A stretch of DNA of 44,100 nucleotides from Pelovirga terrestris. Lineage in GTDB: Bacteria > Desulfobacterota > Desulfuromonadia > Desulfuromonadales > Geopsychrobacteraceae. Position 1 is the first letter of the stretch. Every line of letters begins with the position of its first letter. Below the pieces are notes generated by a model. It saw only the letters and a program-made list of their open reading frames with translations, searched no databases and was not told where the DNA came from. The stretch is taken from NCBI RefSeq assembly GCF_014773365.1, contig NZ_JACWUN010000020.1:1-44100 (forward strand), in the 5' to 3' direction. Shown here one piece after another: positions 1-6,848 of the stretch. A program made the translations under genes and the position numbers.

Positions 1-108
1 GCGCCGCAGGACCTTCCGCAGGGGTTGATAGAGCGCTTTATCCGGTCGCGTAGTGATCCTGTCGCCGGGCTGATCAGGTGTCTGCAGGCGCTTTTGGATC
101 CCGTTTAA
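1..108 (+). CDS. C-terminal end of an unidentified protein (partial)
   Basis: The frame starting at base 1 is open for 35 codons and stops with TAA at 106-108. The readable tail has a regular hydrophobic/charged pattern (LIERFIRS, LIRCLQALLDP), consistent with a helical C terminus of a gene starting outside the window. I do not recognise the family from this little sequence. A G-rich junction and the first copy of the island repeat follow directly, so this gene marks the left border of the accessory island. It could also be a chance open frame. Confidence 0.4.
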   Translation, partial: APQDLPQGLIERFIRSRSDPVAGLIRCLQALLDPV

Positions 109-144
109 TGGGGGAGGCGCCATCAAGGGGGGACGGGGGGGACG

Positions 145-373
145 TTGTTTAATTGTTTAATCGATTGTCTCTCTGTTCCTCTTGCGACTCTCCGTTAAAA
201 ACCTTAACGCAGAGAAGCTGAGATGGAGTGCCGCAGAGAAAAACCTTTTTTTGACTGCCGCAATCAACATCTATCAAGGTCTGATCAATTCAAACACAGC
301 CGGATATTCAAGCGGCAAAGGTTTTACCCTCAGATTTTCATCGATTTTCATCGCGGCTAAATGCCTTTAAATC
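145..373. repeat. Island repeat, copy A
   Basis: This is the first of four long copies (A 145-373, B 1588-1816, C 2507-2705, D 3513-3650) of an intergenic repeat. Shared blocks are TTGTTTAATTGTT, a cgcagag/ctgagatggag segment, ATCTATCAAGGTCTG, TCAATTCAAACACA and a TTTAAATCAG end. Open frames inside it differ between copies and have no ribosome binding site, so I treat it as non-coding. Together with the following block it accounts for the gene-free stretch 109-578. Confidence 0.75.
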
Positions 374-786
374 AGGTTATTGCCTTTTCCCCAAGCTTTT
401 CTTGGTGCACTTGGTGGCTGAGCCTGAATAACCCTGCAAAATAGATAAAATCTTTTCAACACGGCAAGGTCATCGGCAGAACCTCGTGACGTTGATTTCA
501 GGTGTTGATCCCGCCGCGTGCGGTTTTAAGGTTCTTACCGCGACACAAGCTTGAATTTTTTTCTCTGGTGCATCTGGATTAAAAAAGCTTGTCGCTGCTC
601 CCGTAAACTTGCTTGCGGTGGCCTATGCGCACAACCAGGATGATCAGCTCCTGATCTGGAATATCGCAAATGATACGATAATTACCAACTCGATAGCGCC
701 ACAATCCTTTCAGATTGGCTGAGAGGGGTTGGCCGAGGTCGCGGGGGTTGTCTAATTTTGCCACGCGCTGTTCAAGGTAACTGCGG
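374..786. repeat. Duplicated block, copy 1 (carries a relE fragment)
   Basis: This block is nearly identical to 2706-3118, at a constant offset of 2332 bases with only a few substitutions. Identity continues through the 3' part of a relE-like gene and stops abruptly after AACTGCGG at 786. From there copy 1 enters a G-rich junction and another piece of the island repeat, whereas copy 2 continues into the intact toxin gene. The block also contains a CTTTTCTTGGTGCACTTGG segment related to the hairpin repeats at 4407 and 25279. Confidence 0.85.
579..786 (-). pseudogene. Truncated relE-like toxin (3' part only)
   Basis: This is a near-identical copy of the C-terminal two thirds (about residues 27-94) of the toxin encoded at 2911-3195, including the YRVGNYRIICDI core. 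The first ~26 codons and the antitoxin are missing, and homology ends exactly at 786, where island-repeat sequence begins. An internal GTG at 764 leaves a 61-residue frame, but no ribosome binding site is evident. The fragment is best explained by deletion or recombination between island repeats and is probably silent. Confidence 0.8.
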
Positions 787-797
787 GGTGGGACCTA

Positions 798-850
798 GGG
801 GACGTTGTTTATTTGTTGAATCAGCATTCCTCTCCTTCTCTTGCGACTAA
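798..850. repeat. Island repeat, short copy E
   Basis: A short piece of the repeat (GACGTTGTTTATTTGTTGAATC, then a C/T-rich stretch and CTTGCGACT) sits directly at the truncated relE breakpoint. It matches the first ~50 bases of copies A and B and then diverges. Between it and the next gene (851-993) I see no other feature except a possible extended -10 (TGCTATGCT at 964-972). Confidence 0.55.
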
Positions 851-993
851 ATCGACACTCGGATAAAATTTAATCCGATCCTGAGACTAACAGACCGAAA
901 CCCTACTATCTAATCGATCCCCTAAAGGTGCCTTTAAATAACTTTTATTCTGCCTCTGAAAAATGCTATGCTTTCAACAAAGGAGGTGAAACC

Positions 994-1242
994 ATGGCAC
1001 ATTCAATCTACTCAACCGTCACTGCGAGCATCACCGAGTTAAAGCGCAACCCAATGGGAACCGTCGCCGAAGGTGAAGGTTTCCCCGTTGCCATTCTTAA
1101 CCGTAACGAGCCGGCCTTCTACTGCATTCCCGCTGCAACCTATGAAGCTATTCTTGATCGCCTTGAAGATGCGGAACTTAATGACATTGCAGATCAGCGA
1201 AAACATCAGGCTGAAATCAAGGTGACCGTGGATGAACTATGA
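994..1242 (+). CDS. Type II antitoxin, Phd/YefM (RelB/StbD-like) family
   Basis: This 82-residue protein is predicted to neutralise the RelE-like toxin encoded directly downstream and to repress the pair. The ATG at 994 is chosen because a strong AGGAGGTGAAACC lies just in front of it; a longer upstream frame has no such site. The N-terminal half (TASITELKRNPMGTVAEGEGFPVAILNRNEPAFY) has the Phd/YefM pattern of a short DNA-binding fold and AILNRN strand. The C terminus is acidic and Lys-rich, as expected for a toxin-wrapping tail. The toxin ATG lies inside the last codons, an 11-base overlap. Confidence 0.88.
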   Translation: MAHSIYSTVTASITELKRNPMGTVAEGEGFPVAILNRNEPAFYCIPAATYEAILDRLEDAELNDIADQRKHQAEIKVTVDEL

Positions 1243-1513
1243 CCTGAGCTTCAAAGAAGAAGCTTTGCGTGAATGGCGAAAACTTGATCCGACGGTTCGC
1301 ACCCAATTCAAAAAAAAGCTTATTGAACGCCTTGATTGTCCACGCATAGCTTCTTCGCAATTACTTGGCCATACCGACCGATACAAAATCAAACTGCGCA
1401 GCGCCGGTTTTCGCCTGGTCTACGAAGTACGTGATACCGAACTACTTGTCGTTGTCATAGCCGTGGGAAAACGTGACAGGAACCTGGTCTACAAAGCCGC
1501 AGAAAAGCGTTAA
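1232..1513 (+). CDS. relE: RelE-family mRNA interferase toxin
   Basis: This 93-residue protein closely follows the E. coli RelE pattern: LSFKEEALREWRKLD, the KKKLIERL helix, YKIKLRSAGFRLVYEV and VIAVGKRDRNLVY. RelE toxins cleave mRNA in the ribosomal A site; the basic residues and the Arg/Tyr positions expected for this are present. The start overlaps the antitoxin stop by 11 bases, so translation is probably coupled. A GGGGCGGTTC/GAACCACCCC inverted repeat follows. The frame is intact and of normal family length, so the module looks functional. Confidence 0.9.
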   Translation: MNYDLSFKEEALREWRKLDPTVRTQFKKKLIERLDCPRIASSQLLGHTDRYKIKLRSAGFRLVYEVRDTELLVVVIAVGKRDRNLVYKAAEKR

Positions 1514-1524
1514 TGCCAAGGAGC

Positions 1525-1548
1525 AGGGGCGGTTCACGAACCACCCCT
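1525..1548. terminator. Inverted repeat after relBE (possible terminator)
   Basis: Ten-base arms GGGGCGGTTC and GAACCACCCC, with one mismatch, lie 12 bases after the toxin stop. No T tract follows, so intrinsic termination is uncertain; it may instead be part of the island repeat boundary. Confidence 0.4.
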
Positions 1549-1587
1549 AGGGTGGCCAAAGAGGGTCATTCTATATTGTTGAATCAA

Positions 1588-1816
1588 CATTGGATTGTCT
1601 CTCTGTTCCTCTTGCGACTCTCCGTTAAAAACCTTATAACAGACGCTGAAAAAGAGAGTAGCGGAGCAAAACCTGTTTTTTCCGCATTCAACATCTATCA
1701 AGGTCTGGTCAATTCAAACACAACTGGACATTCTAGCGGTAAAGGTTTTTCCCTCAGATTAATATTGATTTCAGCTAATTTCATCGCGACAACAGGCCTT
1801 TAAATCAGATTGTTGC
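1588..1816. repeat. Island repeat, copy B
   Basis: This is the most diverged long copy. It shares ATTGTCTCTCTGTTCCTC and CTTGCGACTCTCCGTT with copy A, then the conserved ATCTATCAAGGTCTG and AATTCAAACACA blocks. It occupies most of the gene-free stretch between relBE and the DUF4160 gene. Confidence 0.7.
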
Positions 1817-1852
1817 CTTTTCTACAAGCTTTTCTTGGTGGCTACGATGAAT

Positions 1853-1881
1853 TTGTTATTTGCTTAATCGGGTGCTATAAT
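1853..1881 (+). promoter_or_regulatory. Promoter for the DUF4160/DUF2442 pair
   Basis: A -35 TTGTTA (1853-1858), a 17-base spacer and a perfect -10 TATAAT (1876-1881), preceded by TG as an extended -10, lie about 35 bases before the DUF4160 start. It sits just downstream of repeat copy B, so the module has its own promoter. Confidence 0.65.
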
Positions 1882-1915
1882 TTTAAACAGATAAGTTTTT
1901 ATAAGGGGATTGACC

Positions 1916-2185
1916 ATGCCAACCATCAGCATGTTTTATGGAATACTAGTGTCTTTGTTTTATGAAGATAACAACCGACACCATACGCCCCATTTTCATG
2001 TTCGCTATCAGGGTTCAAAAGCATCTATCGCGATGGAAGACGGGCGAATCCTGGCCGGCACAATCCCAAAGAAGCAACTGAGGTTAATCCAGGCTTGGGT
2101 TGAGCTGCATCAAGATGAACTTTTTGCTAACTGGGAGCTGGTAACGAACGGTGAGGAGCCGTTCCGCATTGCCCCTCTGCAATAG
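1916..2185 (+). CDS. DUF4160 domain protein
   Basis: This 89-residue protein matches DUF4160: an N-terminal PTISMFYGI strand, the conserved HHTPHFHVRYQG segment with clustered His residues, AxIAMEDGRILAG, and a W-x-E-L-H helix. I chose the ATG at 1916 because AAGGGGA lies six bases upstream. The next gene, a DUF2442 protein, starts 10 bases after the stop. These two families are often neighbours and have been suggested to form a toxin-antitoxin-like pair. The function is not established, and placement among three known toxin-antitoxin modules is only contextual support. Confidence 0.85.
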   Translation: MPTISMFYGILVSLFYEDNNRHHTPHFHVRYQGSKASIAMEDGRILAGTIPKKQLRLIQAWVELHQDELFANWELVTNGEEPFRIAPLQ

Positions 2186-2195
2186 GAGTCAGATG

Positions 2196-2480
2196 ATGGA
2201 TATTCTTCTCGATGTTGTACGTGTTAAGGCCAAACCTGGACATATCCTGGAGCTGGAATTTGAGAATGGCGAGATTCGTCGTTTTGATCTCACTCCCTAT
2301 CTGGACAGAAAGCCTTTCAATCGGCTCAAAGATTGTTCCTCGTTTTTTGGAGCACATATTGAATATGGTACCGTGGTCTGGCCGGGGGAGATAGATATCG
2401 CCCCGGAAACACTATATGACCTTTCCGTTCCGATCAACGGCACGGAACATCTACGTACAACTCACGCAGAAAACGCCTGA
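2196..2480 (+). CDS. DUF2442 domain protein
   Basis: This 94-residue protein has the DUF2442 signature: a first strand LDVVRVKAKPGHILELEFENGE, then RRFDLTPYL, and the diagnostic TVVWPGEIDIAPETLYD near the C terminus. TAGGAG at 2184-2189 fits the second of two adjacent ATGs (2196). It is co-transcribed with the DUF4160 gene and is presumably its partner. DUF2442 proteins are small DNA-binding-like proteins of unproven role. The frame ends shortly before repeat copy C. Confidence 0.85.
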   Translation: MDILLDVVRVKAKPGHILELEFENGEIRRFDLTPYLDRKPFNRLKDCSSFFGAHIEYGTVVWPGEIDIAPETLYDLSVPINGTEHLRTTHAENA

Positions 2481-2506
2481 CCAGTCGGGGTCACCAAAGA
2501 GGGTAC

Positions 2507-2705
2507 GTTGTTTAATTGTTGAATAAAAAAGCTTCAACGGAGAGACGTTGAGATGGAGAGGCGGAGAGAGAAACCTGTTGTTGTTTTTTGCCGCGATAAA
2601 TATCTATCAAGGTCTGATCAATTCAAACACAAACAGAGATTCCAGCGGTAAGGTTTTGACTTCAGATTTTCATAGATTTTCATCGCGGCAAAAAGCTTTT
2701 AAATC
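2507..2705. repeat. Island repeat, copy C
   Basis: Begins TTGTTTAATTGTTGAAT, followed by the CAACGGAGAGACG...GAGATGGAGAGG segment and the conserved central blocks. It is contiguous with duplicated block copy 2, as copy A is with block copy 1, so repeat and block were duplicated as one unit. Confidence 0.75.
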
Positions 2706-3118
2706 AGGTTGTTGTCTTTTCCCCAAGCTTTTCTTGGTGCACTTGGTGGCTGAGCCTGAATAACCCTGCAAAATAGTTAAAATCTTTTCAACACGGCAAG
2801 GTCATCGGCAGAACCTCGTGAAGTTGATTTCAGGTGTTGATCCCGCCGCGTGCGGTTTTAAGGTTCTTACCGCGACACAAGCTTGAATTTTTTTCTCTGG
2901 TGCATCTGGATTAAAAAAGCTTGTCGCTGCTCCCGTAAACTTGCTTGCGGTGGCCTATGCGCACAACCAGGATGATCAGCTCCTGATCTGGAATATCGCA
3001 AATGATACGATAATTACCAACTCGATAGCGCCACAATCCTTTCAGATTGGCTGAGAGGGGTTGGCCGAGGTCGCGGGGGTTGTCTAATTTTGCCACGCGC
3101 TGTTCAAGGTAACTGCGG
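2706..3118. repeat. Duplicated block, copy 2
   Basis: This copy matches 374-786 almost base for base but runs on into the complete toxin gene, so it is likely the parental copy. The non-coding part 2706-2910 holds the hairpin-repeat-like CTTTTCTTGGTGCACTTGG segment and no gene. Confidence 0.85.
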
Positions 3119-3195
3119 ATATCACGACGGACTTGTGGATCAAGTTTTTTGACCTGCTTTTTGAGTGATTCAAGGTATTTAATTGTCCAGGCCAT
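2911..3195 (-). CDS. RelE/ParE-superfamily toxin
   Basis: This 94-residue protein begins MAWTIKYLESLKKQVKKLDPQ and carries the family core LKGLWRYRVGNYRIICDI and a VVRIGHRKQVY end, typical of chromosomal RelE toxins paired with ribbon-helix-helix antitoxins. I chose the ATG at 3195 rather than an upstream in-frame ATG because family members start MAW/MAY. It overlaps the antitoxin stop by 17 bases. A truncated near-identical copy lies at 579-786. Low similarity to the RelE at 1232-1513 shows a separate lineage. Confidence 0.88.
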   Translation of the reverse strand: MAWTIKYLESLKKQVKKLDPQVRRDIRSYLEQRVAKLDNPRDLGQPLSANLKGLWRYRVGNYRIICDIPDQELIILVVRIGHRKQVYGSSDKLF

Positions 3196-3397
3196 GCCAG
3201 AACTCGTCACTCTCTAATACGCAATCATTGCCGCTTTTAAGGTTTTCTATCGCCCTCTCACTCAGATAAATATCCTCAAGAGTGTCAAGGTGGACCTCAA
3301 TAGCCTCACGGGCATAATAACTCTTGGTGCGACCTGTCGCCTTAGCTAAGGCCTCCAGTCGCTGTTCTGTCTCATCGGAAAGACGGATTCCCAACAT
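3179..3397 (-). CDS. Ribbon-helix-helix antitoxin (RelB/CopG type)
   Basis: This 72-residue protein starts MLGIRLSDETEQRLEALAK, a canonical ribbon-helix-helix strand and helix, followed by TGRTKSYYAREAIEVHL, the second helix. The acidic C terminus would bind the toxin. The ATG at 3397 has GGGAG eight bases upstream; the ATG at 3403 is too close to that site. It is predicted to repress its own promoter: a consensus-like promoter at 3447-3475 and two direct 10-base repeats lie just upstream. Confidence 0.87.
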   Translation of the reverse strand: MLGIRLSDETEQRLEALAKATGRTKSYYAREAIEVHLDTLEDIYLSERAIENLKSGNDCVLESDEFWHGLDN

Positions 3398-3420
3398 GAT
3401 CATGGCTCCCATATCTGATC

Positions 3421-3448
3421 TGTTTAACATGTTTACTGTGTTTAACAT
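3421..3448 (-). promoter_or_regulatory. Direct-repeat operator of the RHH/RelE module
   Basis: TGTTTAACAT occurs twice (3421-3430 and 3439-3448), 18 bases apart start to start, between the -10 hexamer and the antitoxin start. Tandem short repeats at this position fit cooperative binding by ribbon-helix-helix antitoxin dimers. Confidence 0.6.
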
Positions 3449-3475
3449 TGTAGAGTGCAAATTGACGTTAGTCAA
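3447..3475 (-). promoter_or_regulatory. Sigma70-type promoter of the RHH/RelE module
   Basis: Read on the minus strand: TTGACT (3470-3475), a 17-base spacer and TACAAT (3447-3452). Both hexamers match the consensus at five of six positions. The -10 overlaps one of the operator repeats. Confidence 0.7.
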
Positions 3476-3512
3476 CCAGCAAACCAGGCTCTGGTTTTGT
3501 GTGGGGGGGGGG

Positions 3513-3650
3513 GCTGTTTAATTGTTGAATCAAAAAGCCTCAACGGAGAGACGCTGAGATGGAGAGCCGCTGAGAAAAACCTGTTTTTTGCCGCAATCAA
3601 CATCTATCAAGGTCTGATCAATTCAAACACAGCCGGATATTCAAGCGGAC
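3513..3650. repeat. Island repeat, copy D (truncated)
   Basis: Follows an 11-base G run. It matches copies A and C up to GGATATTCAAGCGG and then breaks into unrelated sequence (ACACAAGGTGGGACATTC) before the mazF-like gene. From 3651 to 3757 nothing else is recognised. Confidence 0.7.
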
Positions 3651-3757
3651 ACAAGGTGGGACATTCTCTTAATTATCTCAGTACAAACCTATCTCTTCTG
3701 ATTCTCCAACAAATAATCTACAACCTTGTCGATGGCGATAATTTCTGTACGAAGCCG

Positions 3758-4078
3758 TCAGCATTCATCCAAATCAAGGGCAAAAGCCAAAGCCTGTGAC
3801 ACTTCCTGCATTTTGCTGCTGGTGAGCGCTGTGACCACTGTTCCCAATCGCGATTTCTGAACGGTCTGGAGATGATCACAGTTGACGGCACACCGTTGCG
3901 GCATGCCTTCTTCAGGGGTCAAAACAACTTCTGAAGGGATATCTCTGATTCTGGTAGTGACTGGTGCGATCGTGATGTCGCTTAAGTATTGAATTATGGA
4001 ATCACGCGTTAACACGAGTACCGGCCGTTTTTTGTCAGGCTGATTAAATTTGTACCAGCGAACTTCTCCGCGTTTCAT
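3758..4078 (-). CDS. mazF: MazF/PemK-family endoribonuclease toxin
   Basis: This 106-residue protein begins MKRGEVRWYKFNQPDKKRPVLVLTRD, the characteristic MazF/PemK first strands. It continues with TIAPVTTRIRDIPSEVVL and CDHLQTVQKSRLG, the second conserved block. The Arg in the first loop and the Thr/Ser of the VTTRIR strand sit where the catalytic residues of the family lie. MazF toxins cut mRNA at short sequence motifs. The start codon overlaps the antitoxin stop (ATGA), so the pair is translationally coupled. Confidence 0.9.
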   Translation of the reverse strand: MKRGEVRWYKFNQPDKKRPVLVLTRDSIIQYLSDITIAPVTTRIRDIPSEVVLTPEEGMPQRCAVNCDHLQTVQKSRLGTVVTALTSSKMQEVSQALAFALDLDEC

Positions 4079-4308
4079 TCATCGCCCCATTGTTGCTCAT
4101 TTTCCCAGTCCCCGAATTCTTCTCTGGCGACGGGATGGCGCAGATACCCCTCACGTTGTTGCTGCTCGCGTTGCTGGACATAATAACGCTCGACCGCGTC
4201 TTTAAGGGCATGACGGGCGAATGCCGATCTGCTGGTGTTCAGCTTGGTTGATACCAGGTCAACCGCTTCGAGCAGATCTTCGTCCAATGTCATCTGAACG
4301 GTTTTCAT
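4075..4308 (-). CDS. RHH (MazE-like) antitoxin
   Basis: This 77-residue protein starts MKTVQMTLDEDLLEAVD, a ribbon-helix-helix strand and helix, then TSRSAFARHALKDAVERYY, and ends in an acidic, Gln-rich tail suited to wrapping MazF. The ATG at 4308 has GGAGG five bases upstream. A large palindrome overlaps the -10 region just upstream (4319-4350), the expected arrangement for autorepression. Stop and toxin start overlap by four bases. Confidence 0.87.
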   Translation of the reverse strand: MKTVQMTLDEDLLEAVDLVSTKLNTSRSAFARHALKDAVERYYVQQREQQQREGYLRHPVAREEFGDWENEQQWGDE

Positions 4309-4318
4309 GATGGCCTCC

Positions 4319-4350
4319 ATGTGGATAATTATAGCTATATTAATCCACAT
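4319..4350. promoter_or_regulatory. Palindromic operator of the mazEF-like module
   Basis: ATGTGGAT and ATCCACAT arms bracket an AT-rich, nearly palindromic centre (aattatagctatatta). It covers the -10 and the start-site region of the promoter, suiting repression by the ribbon-helix-helix antitoxin. Confidence 0.65.
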
Positions 4351-4366
4351 TAGACCTGTCAGTCAA
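4337..4366 (-). promoter_or_regulatory. Promoter of the mazEF-like module
   Basis: Minus strand: TTGACT (4361-4366), an 18-base spacer and TAATAT (4337-4342), overlapping the palindromic operator. Confidence 0.55.
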
Positions 4367-4406
4367 TTATACGACGGTGACAGTCCCATCCAATTAACCA
4401 TATTAA

Positions 4407-4486
4407 GCCACCAAGGCTCCAAGTCCTCCAAGAAAATCCTATAACAAAAGCTTAGCTTCTCTTGGTCTTCTTGGTGCCTTGGTGGC
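4407..4486. repeat. Long hairpin repeat (CCACCAAGG family), copy 1
   Basis: The arms GCCACCAAGGCTCCAAG and CTTGGTGCCTTGGTGGC pair over about 26 bases with a few mismatches, around an AT-rich loop. Related hairpins lie at 25279-25353 and, degenerate, at 26634-26667; half-arms occur in the duplicated blocks and copy B. It sits downstream of the glutamate synthase operon and may help end its transcript. Confidence 0.7.
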
Positions 4487-4518
4487 AATGATTATGGCGA
4501 TTGAAGGGCATTCTGTGC

Positions 4519-6837
4519 TTACACTACCTGCTCCATCCCCCAGATGCCGCATGGGCAGATACCGGCGCAGATGCCGCAGCCGATGCAGTACTGACTATCC
4601 GACACATACTCAAACTTGCCGCTTTCATCTTCGACCCGGCGGATCGCCCCTTCCGGGCACGCCTCCAGGCACATGGTGCAGTCGCGACAACTGCCGCAGG
4701 ACATACAACGTGAGCGTTCACCGGCGGCGCCGGCTTTAAAACGGCCGCGATTCTGGGGTCGATAGAGCTCTTTGCTCATACACTCGACCGCAATGGCCGG
4801 CGCTTTCTTTTTGGCGACCGGCGTCTCGCCACGCAACCAGGTATCGATATAATCAGCCGCATCACGTCCTTGGCCGATAGCGTGGGTCAACAGGCCGGGC
4901 TTGACCGTATCACCGATGGCAAACACCCCCGGGGCCTTGACCAGTTGACCACAATCATCAACCAGTGCCATCCCGCGTTCATCGAGCCAGTCCCGCGAGA
5001 GATAGCTTAAGTCGGGGCGCTCGCCGATGGCGATGATGACCATATCGGCAGCAATCAGTCTGCCATCCTTGGTGTGCACCCCCTGTTCATCGATTTTTGC
5101 AGTGAATACCGGCCACTCGATGGTGCCACCAAGCGTTTCAAAGTGATCGATCTCTTTTTTATAAGCTGCGGGGCGCTGGATATCGATGGCGGTGACTTTT
5201 TTCGCGCCCATGGCATAGGCCCCGAGTCCCGTATCCATGCCGGCATTACCGGCACCGATCACCACCACCCGTTCGCCGACCGCCGGGTTTTCACCACGAT
5301 TGATGGCTTTGAGAAAATCGAGCCCCTTGACCAGCCGCTCATGACCGGGGAAGGGAATAACCACAGGATTGTGAGCACCGCTGGCGATAACGATGGCATC
5401 GTGTTCCTGCTGCAACTGCGCAAAGATGGGGGCATCAACACTGCTGCCGGTATGGATGCTGATGCCGAGCTGCTTGATCCTCGCAATTTCGAGATGCAAT
5501 GAGGTTTCCGGCATGCGTTCTTTGGGGATGACCTGCCGCAGCTTGCCACCGACCTCGTCATCGGCTTCAAAAACCGTTGCTTGGTGACCCTTAAGGCGCA
5601 GCTGCCAGGCGGCGGAAAGTCCGCCGGGGCCACCACCGATAATGGCGACTTTCTTACCCGTATCAGGCGCCGGTTCGGGTGATTGGGCCTCAAGGGATAG
5701 GCGCCCGAGGTGCGGCATGGCGACGGCATGGTCGATGAGCTGACGGGTGCAGGCATCCATACAGGGGTTGGGACACACCTCGCCGCAGACACTGCCGGGG
5801 AAGGGGGAATACTGGAGCACCAGTTCGATCGCCTCCTTGTGGTTACCCTGACGCAGCAGGGCAATGCGATCCTGGGTCGGGATCGACGAGGGGCAGGCCG
5901 ATTCGCAGGGAGCGCAGAAGGCTTTATTGCGCCAGTGGGGGATCTTCAGACGGTCGTCACCGGCATTAACCAGCCCGGATATCTGATCATAGTCATCGGT
6001 CAACAGCCCGCCGAAAATCCCGCCATCGGGCACCCACTTATTAAGCCGGAACTCGCGCATGCTCGGCCGCATGCTGTGGTAACGCTGGCGTTCCTCGTAG
6101 GTCTTGGCGGTAATCTTCTGCCACTGGGAAAAATCGGTGAGTCGGTCAAGGTAGTCACTGCGATCAATGGCATTAAGGAAGACCGGCATACCGGCGCGCA
6201 AGAATTCCCGGTCTGCGTCATCGAGATCAAGCAGCCAGACTTCATCCGGGAGGTTTGCCACTGGACCACGCACATAGATGGTGCCACCGACCATGCCGAC
6301 ACAGCTGCGATCCCCCAGGACGGAAGGGTCCTCTTCACAGCCGATGCCGCAGATCACCGACGTTCCTCCCCCCATAAACTCAAAGGAAAACGAACCGGTA
6401 TTCTTGAATACCCAGAATTCCGGAGGCGGAAAGGCCGGGTCATGTTTCATCAAGGAACCGGATCGGGTGCCGACCCGCCCGGCGACATAGATCTTGCCGC
6501 TGGCCGCACAGTGGGCGGTGGTGTCACCGCTATCCCCCTTGATAATCAGTTCAGCGCCGGCGTTGAGCCAGCCGGCATCCGCCGGGGTGGAGCCCTCAAC
6601 GACAATAGTGGTACCGGCGAGACCAAAGGCCCCGACCCGCTGACCGGGGTTTTTAACGGTAAAGCGCAAGGGAGCGCCATCTGCCGACCACAAGGGACCA
6701 CCGATCACATGATGGCCGGAGGCAAGGACCTCAAATTCGGTTTCACCCTGGCCCAAGGCTGCATAAATCTGCTGCAGCAAGTGCTGGGTGGAAAGACGCT
6801 GGTTGTTGTTATCAAAGCCTATGATCTGAGCTGCCAT
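4519..6837 (-). CDS. Glutamate synthase subunit: GXGXG domain fused to FAD oxidoreductase and ferredoxin domains
   Basis: This 772-residue protein supplies reducing equivalents and the structural C-terminal domain for the split glutamate synthase encoded upstream. Roughly residues 1-230 form the GXGXG beta-helix of GltB (GLAGTTIVVEG, GRVGTRSGSLMKHD, GGTIYVRGPV). Residues ~310-380 form a Cys-rich Fe-S domain (CAPCESACP, CGEVCPNPCMDAC). Residues ~395-680 are the FAD/NAD(P)H oxidoreductase (VAIIGGGPGGLSAAWQL, VVVIGAGNAGMDTGLGA, VFAIGDTVKPGLLTHAIG). The C terminus has two 4Fe-4S motifs (CGSCRDCTMCLEACP, CIGCGICAGICP). The ATG at 6837 follows GGAGG with six-base spacing. Fusion of the GXGXG part to the GltD-like part is the notable feature. 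Confidence 0.9.
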   Translation of the reverse strand: MAAQIIGFDNNNQRLSTQHLLQQIYAALGQGETEFEVLASGHHVIGGPLWSADGAPLRFTVKNPGQRVGAFGLAGTTIVVEGSTPADAGWLNAGAELIIKGDSGDTTAHCAASGKIYVAGRVGTRSGSLMKHDPAFPPPEFWVFKNTGSFSFEFMGGGTSVICGIGCEEDPSVLGDRSCVGMVGGTIYVRGPVANLPDEVWLLDLDDADREFLRAGMPVFLNAIDRSDYLDRLTDFSQWQKITAKTYEERQRYHSMRPSMREFRLNKWVPDGGIFGGLLTDDYDQISGLVNAGDDRLKIPHWRNKAFCAPCESACPSSIPTQDRIALLRQGNHKEAIELVLQYSPFPGSVCGEVCPNPCMDACTRQLIDHAVAMPHLGRLSLEAQSPEPAPDTGKKVAIIGGGPGGLSAAWQLRLKGHQATVFEADDEVGGKLRQVIPKERMPETSLHLEIARIKQLGISIHTGSSVDAPIFAQLQQEHDAIVIASGAHNPVVIPFPGHERLVKGLDFLKAINRGENPAVGERVVVIGAGNAGMDTGLGAYAMGAKKVTAIDIQRPAAYKKEIDHFETLGGTIEWPVFTAKIDEQGVHTKDGRLIAADMVIIAIGERPDLSYLSRDWLDERGMALVDDCGQLVKAPGVFAIGDTVKPGLLTHAIGQGRDAADYIDTWLRGETPVAKKKAPAIAVECMSKELYRPQNRGRFKAGAAGERSRCMSCGSCRDCTMCLEACPEGAIRRVEDESGKFEYVSDSQYCIGCGICAGICPCGIWGMEQVV

Positions 6838-6848
6838 GCTAAACCTCC

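Noticed and set aside
3502-3513. The 11-base G run as a phase-variation tract
   Set aside because: It lies in a non-coding junction beside repeat copy D, not in a gene or between promoter elements.
145-3650. The toxin-antitoxin array as a chromosomal integron with attC sites
   Set aside because: The repeats lack the RYYYAAC/GTTRRRY core pairs and the foldable attC layout, cassettes lie on both strands, and no integrase gene is visible.
182-3799. Several 60-115 codon frames inside the island repeats (182-370, 1513-1803, 2548-2763, 3455-3799)
   Set aside because: They differ in frame and length between repeat copies, lack ribosome binding sites and only reflect repeat sequence.
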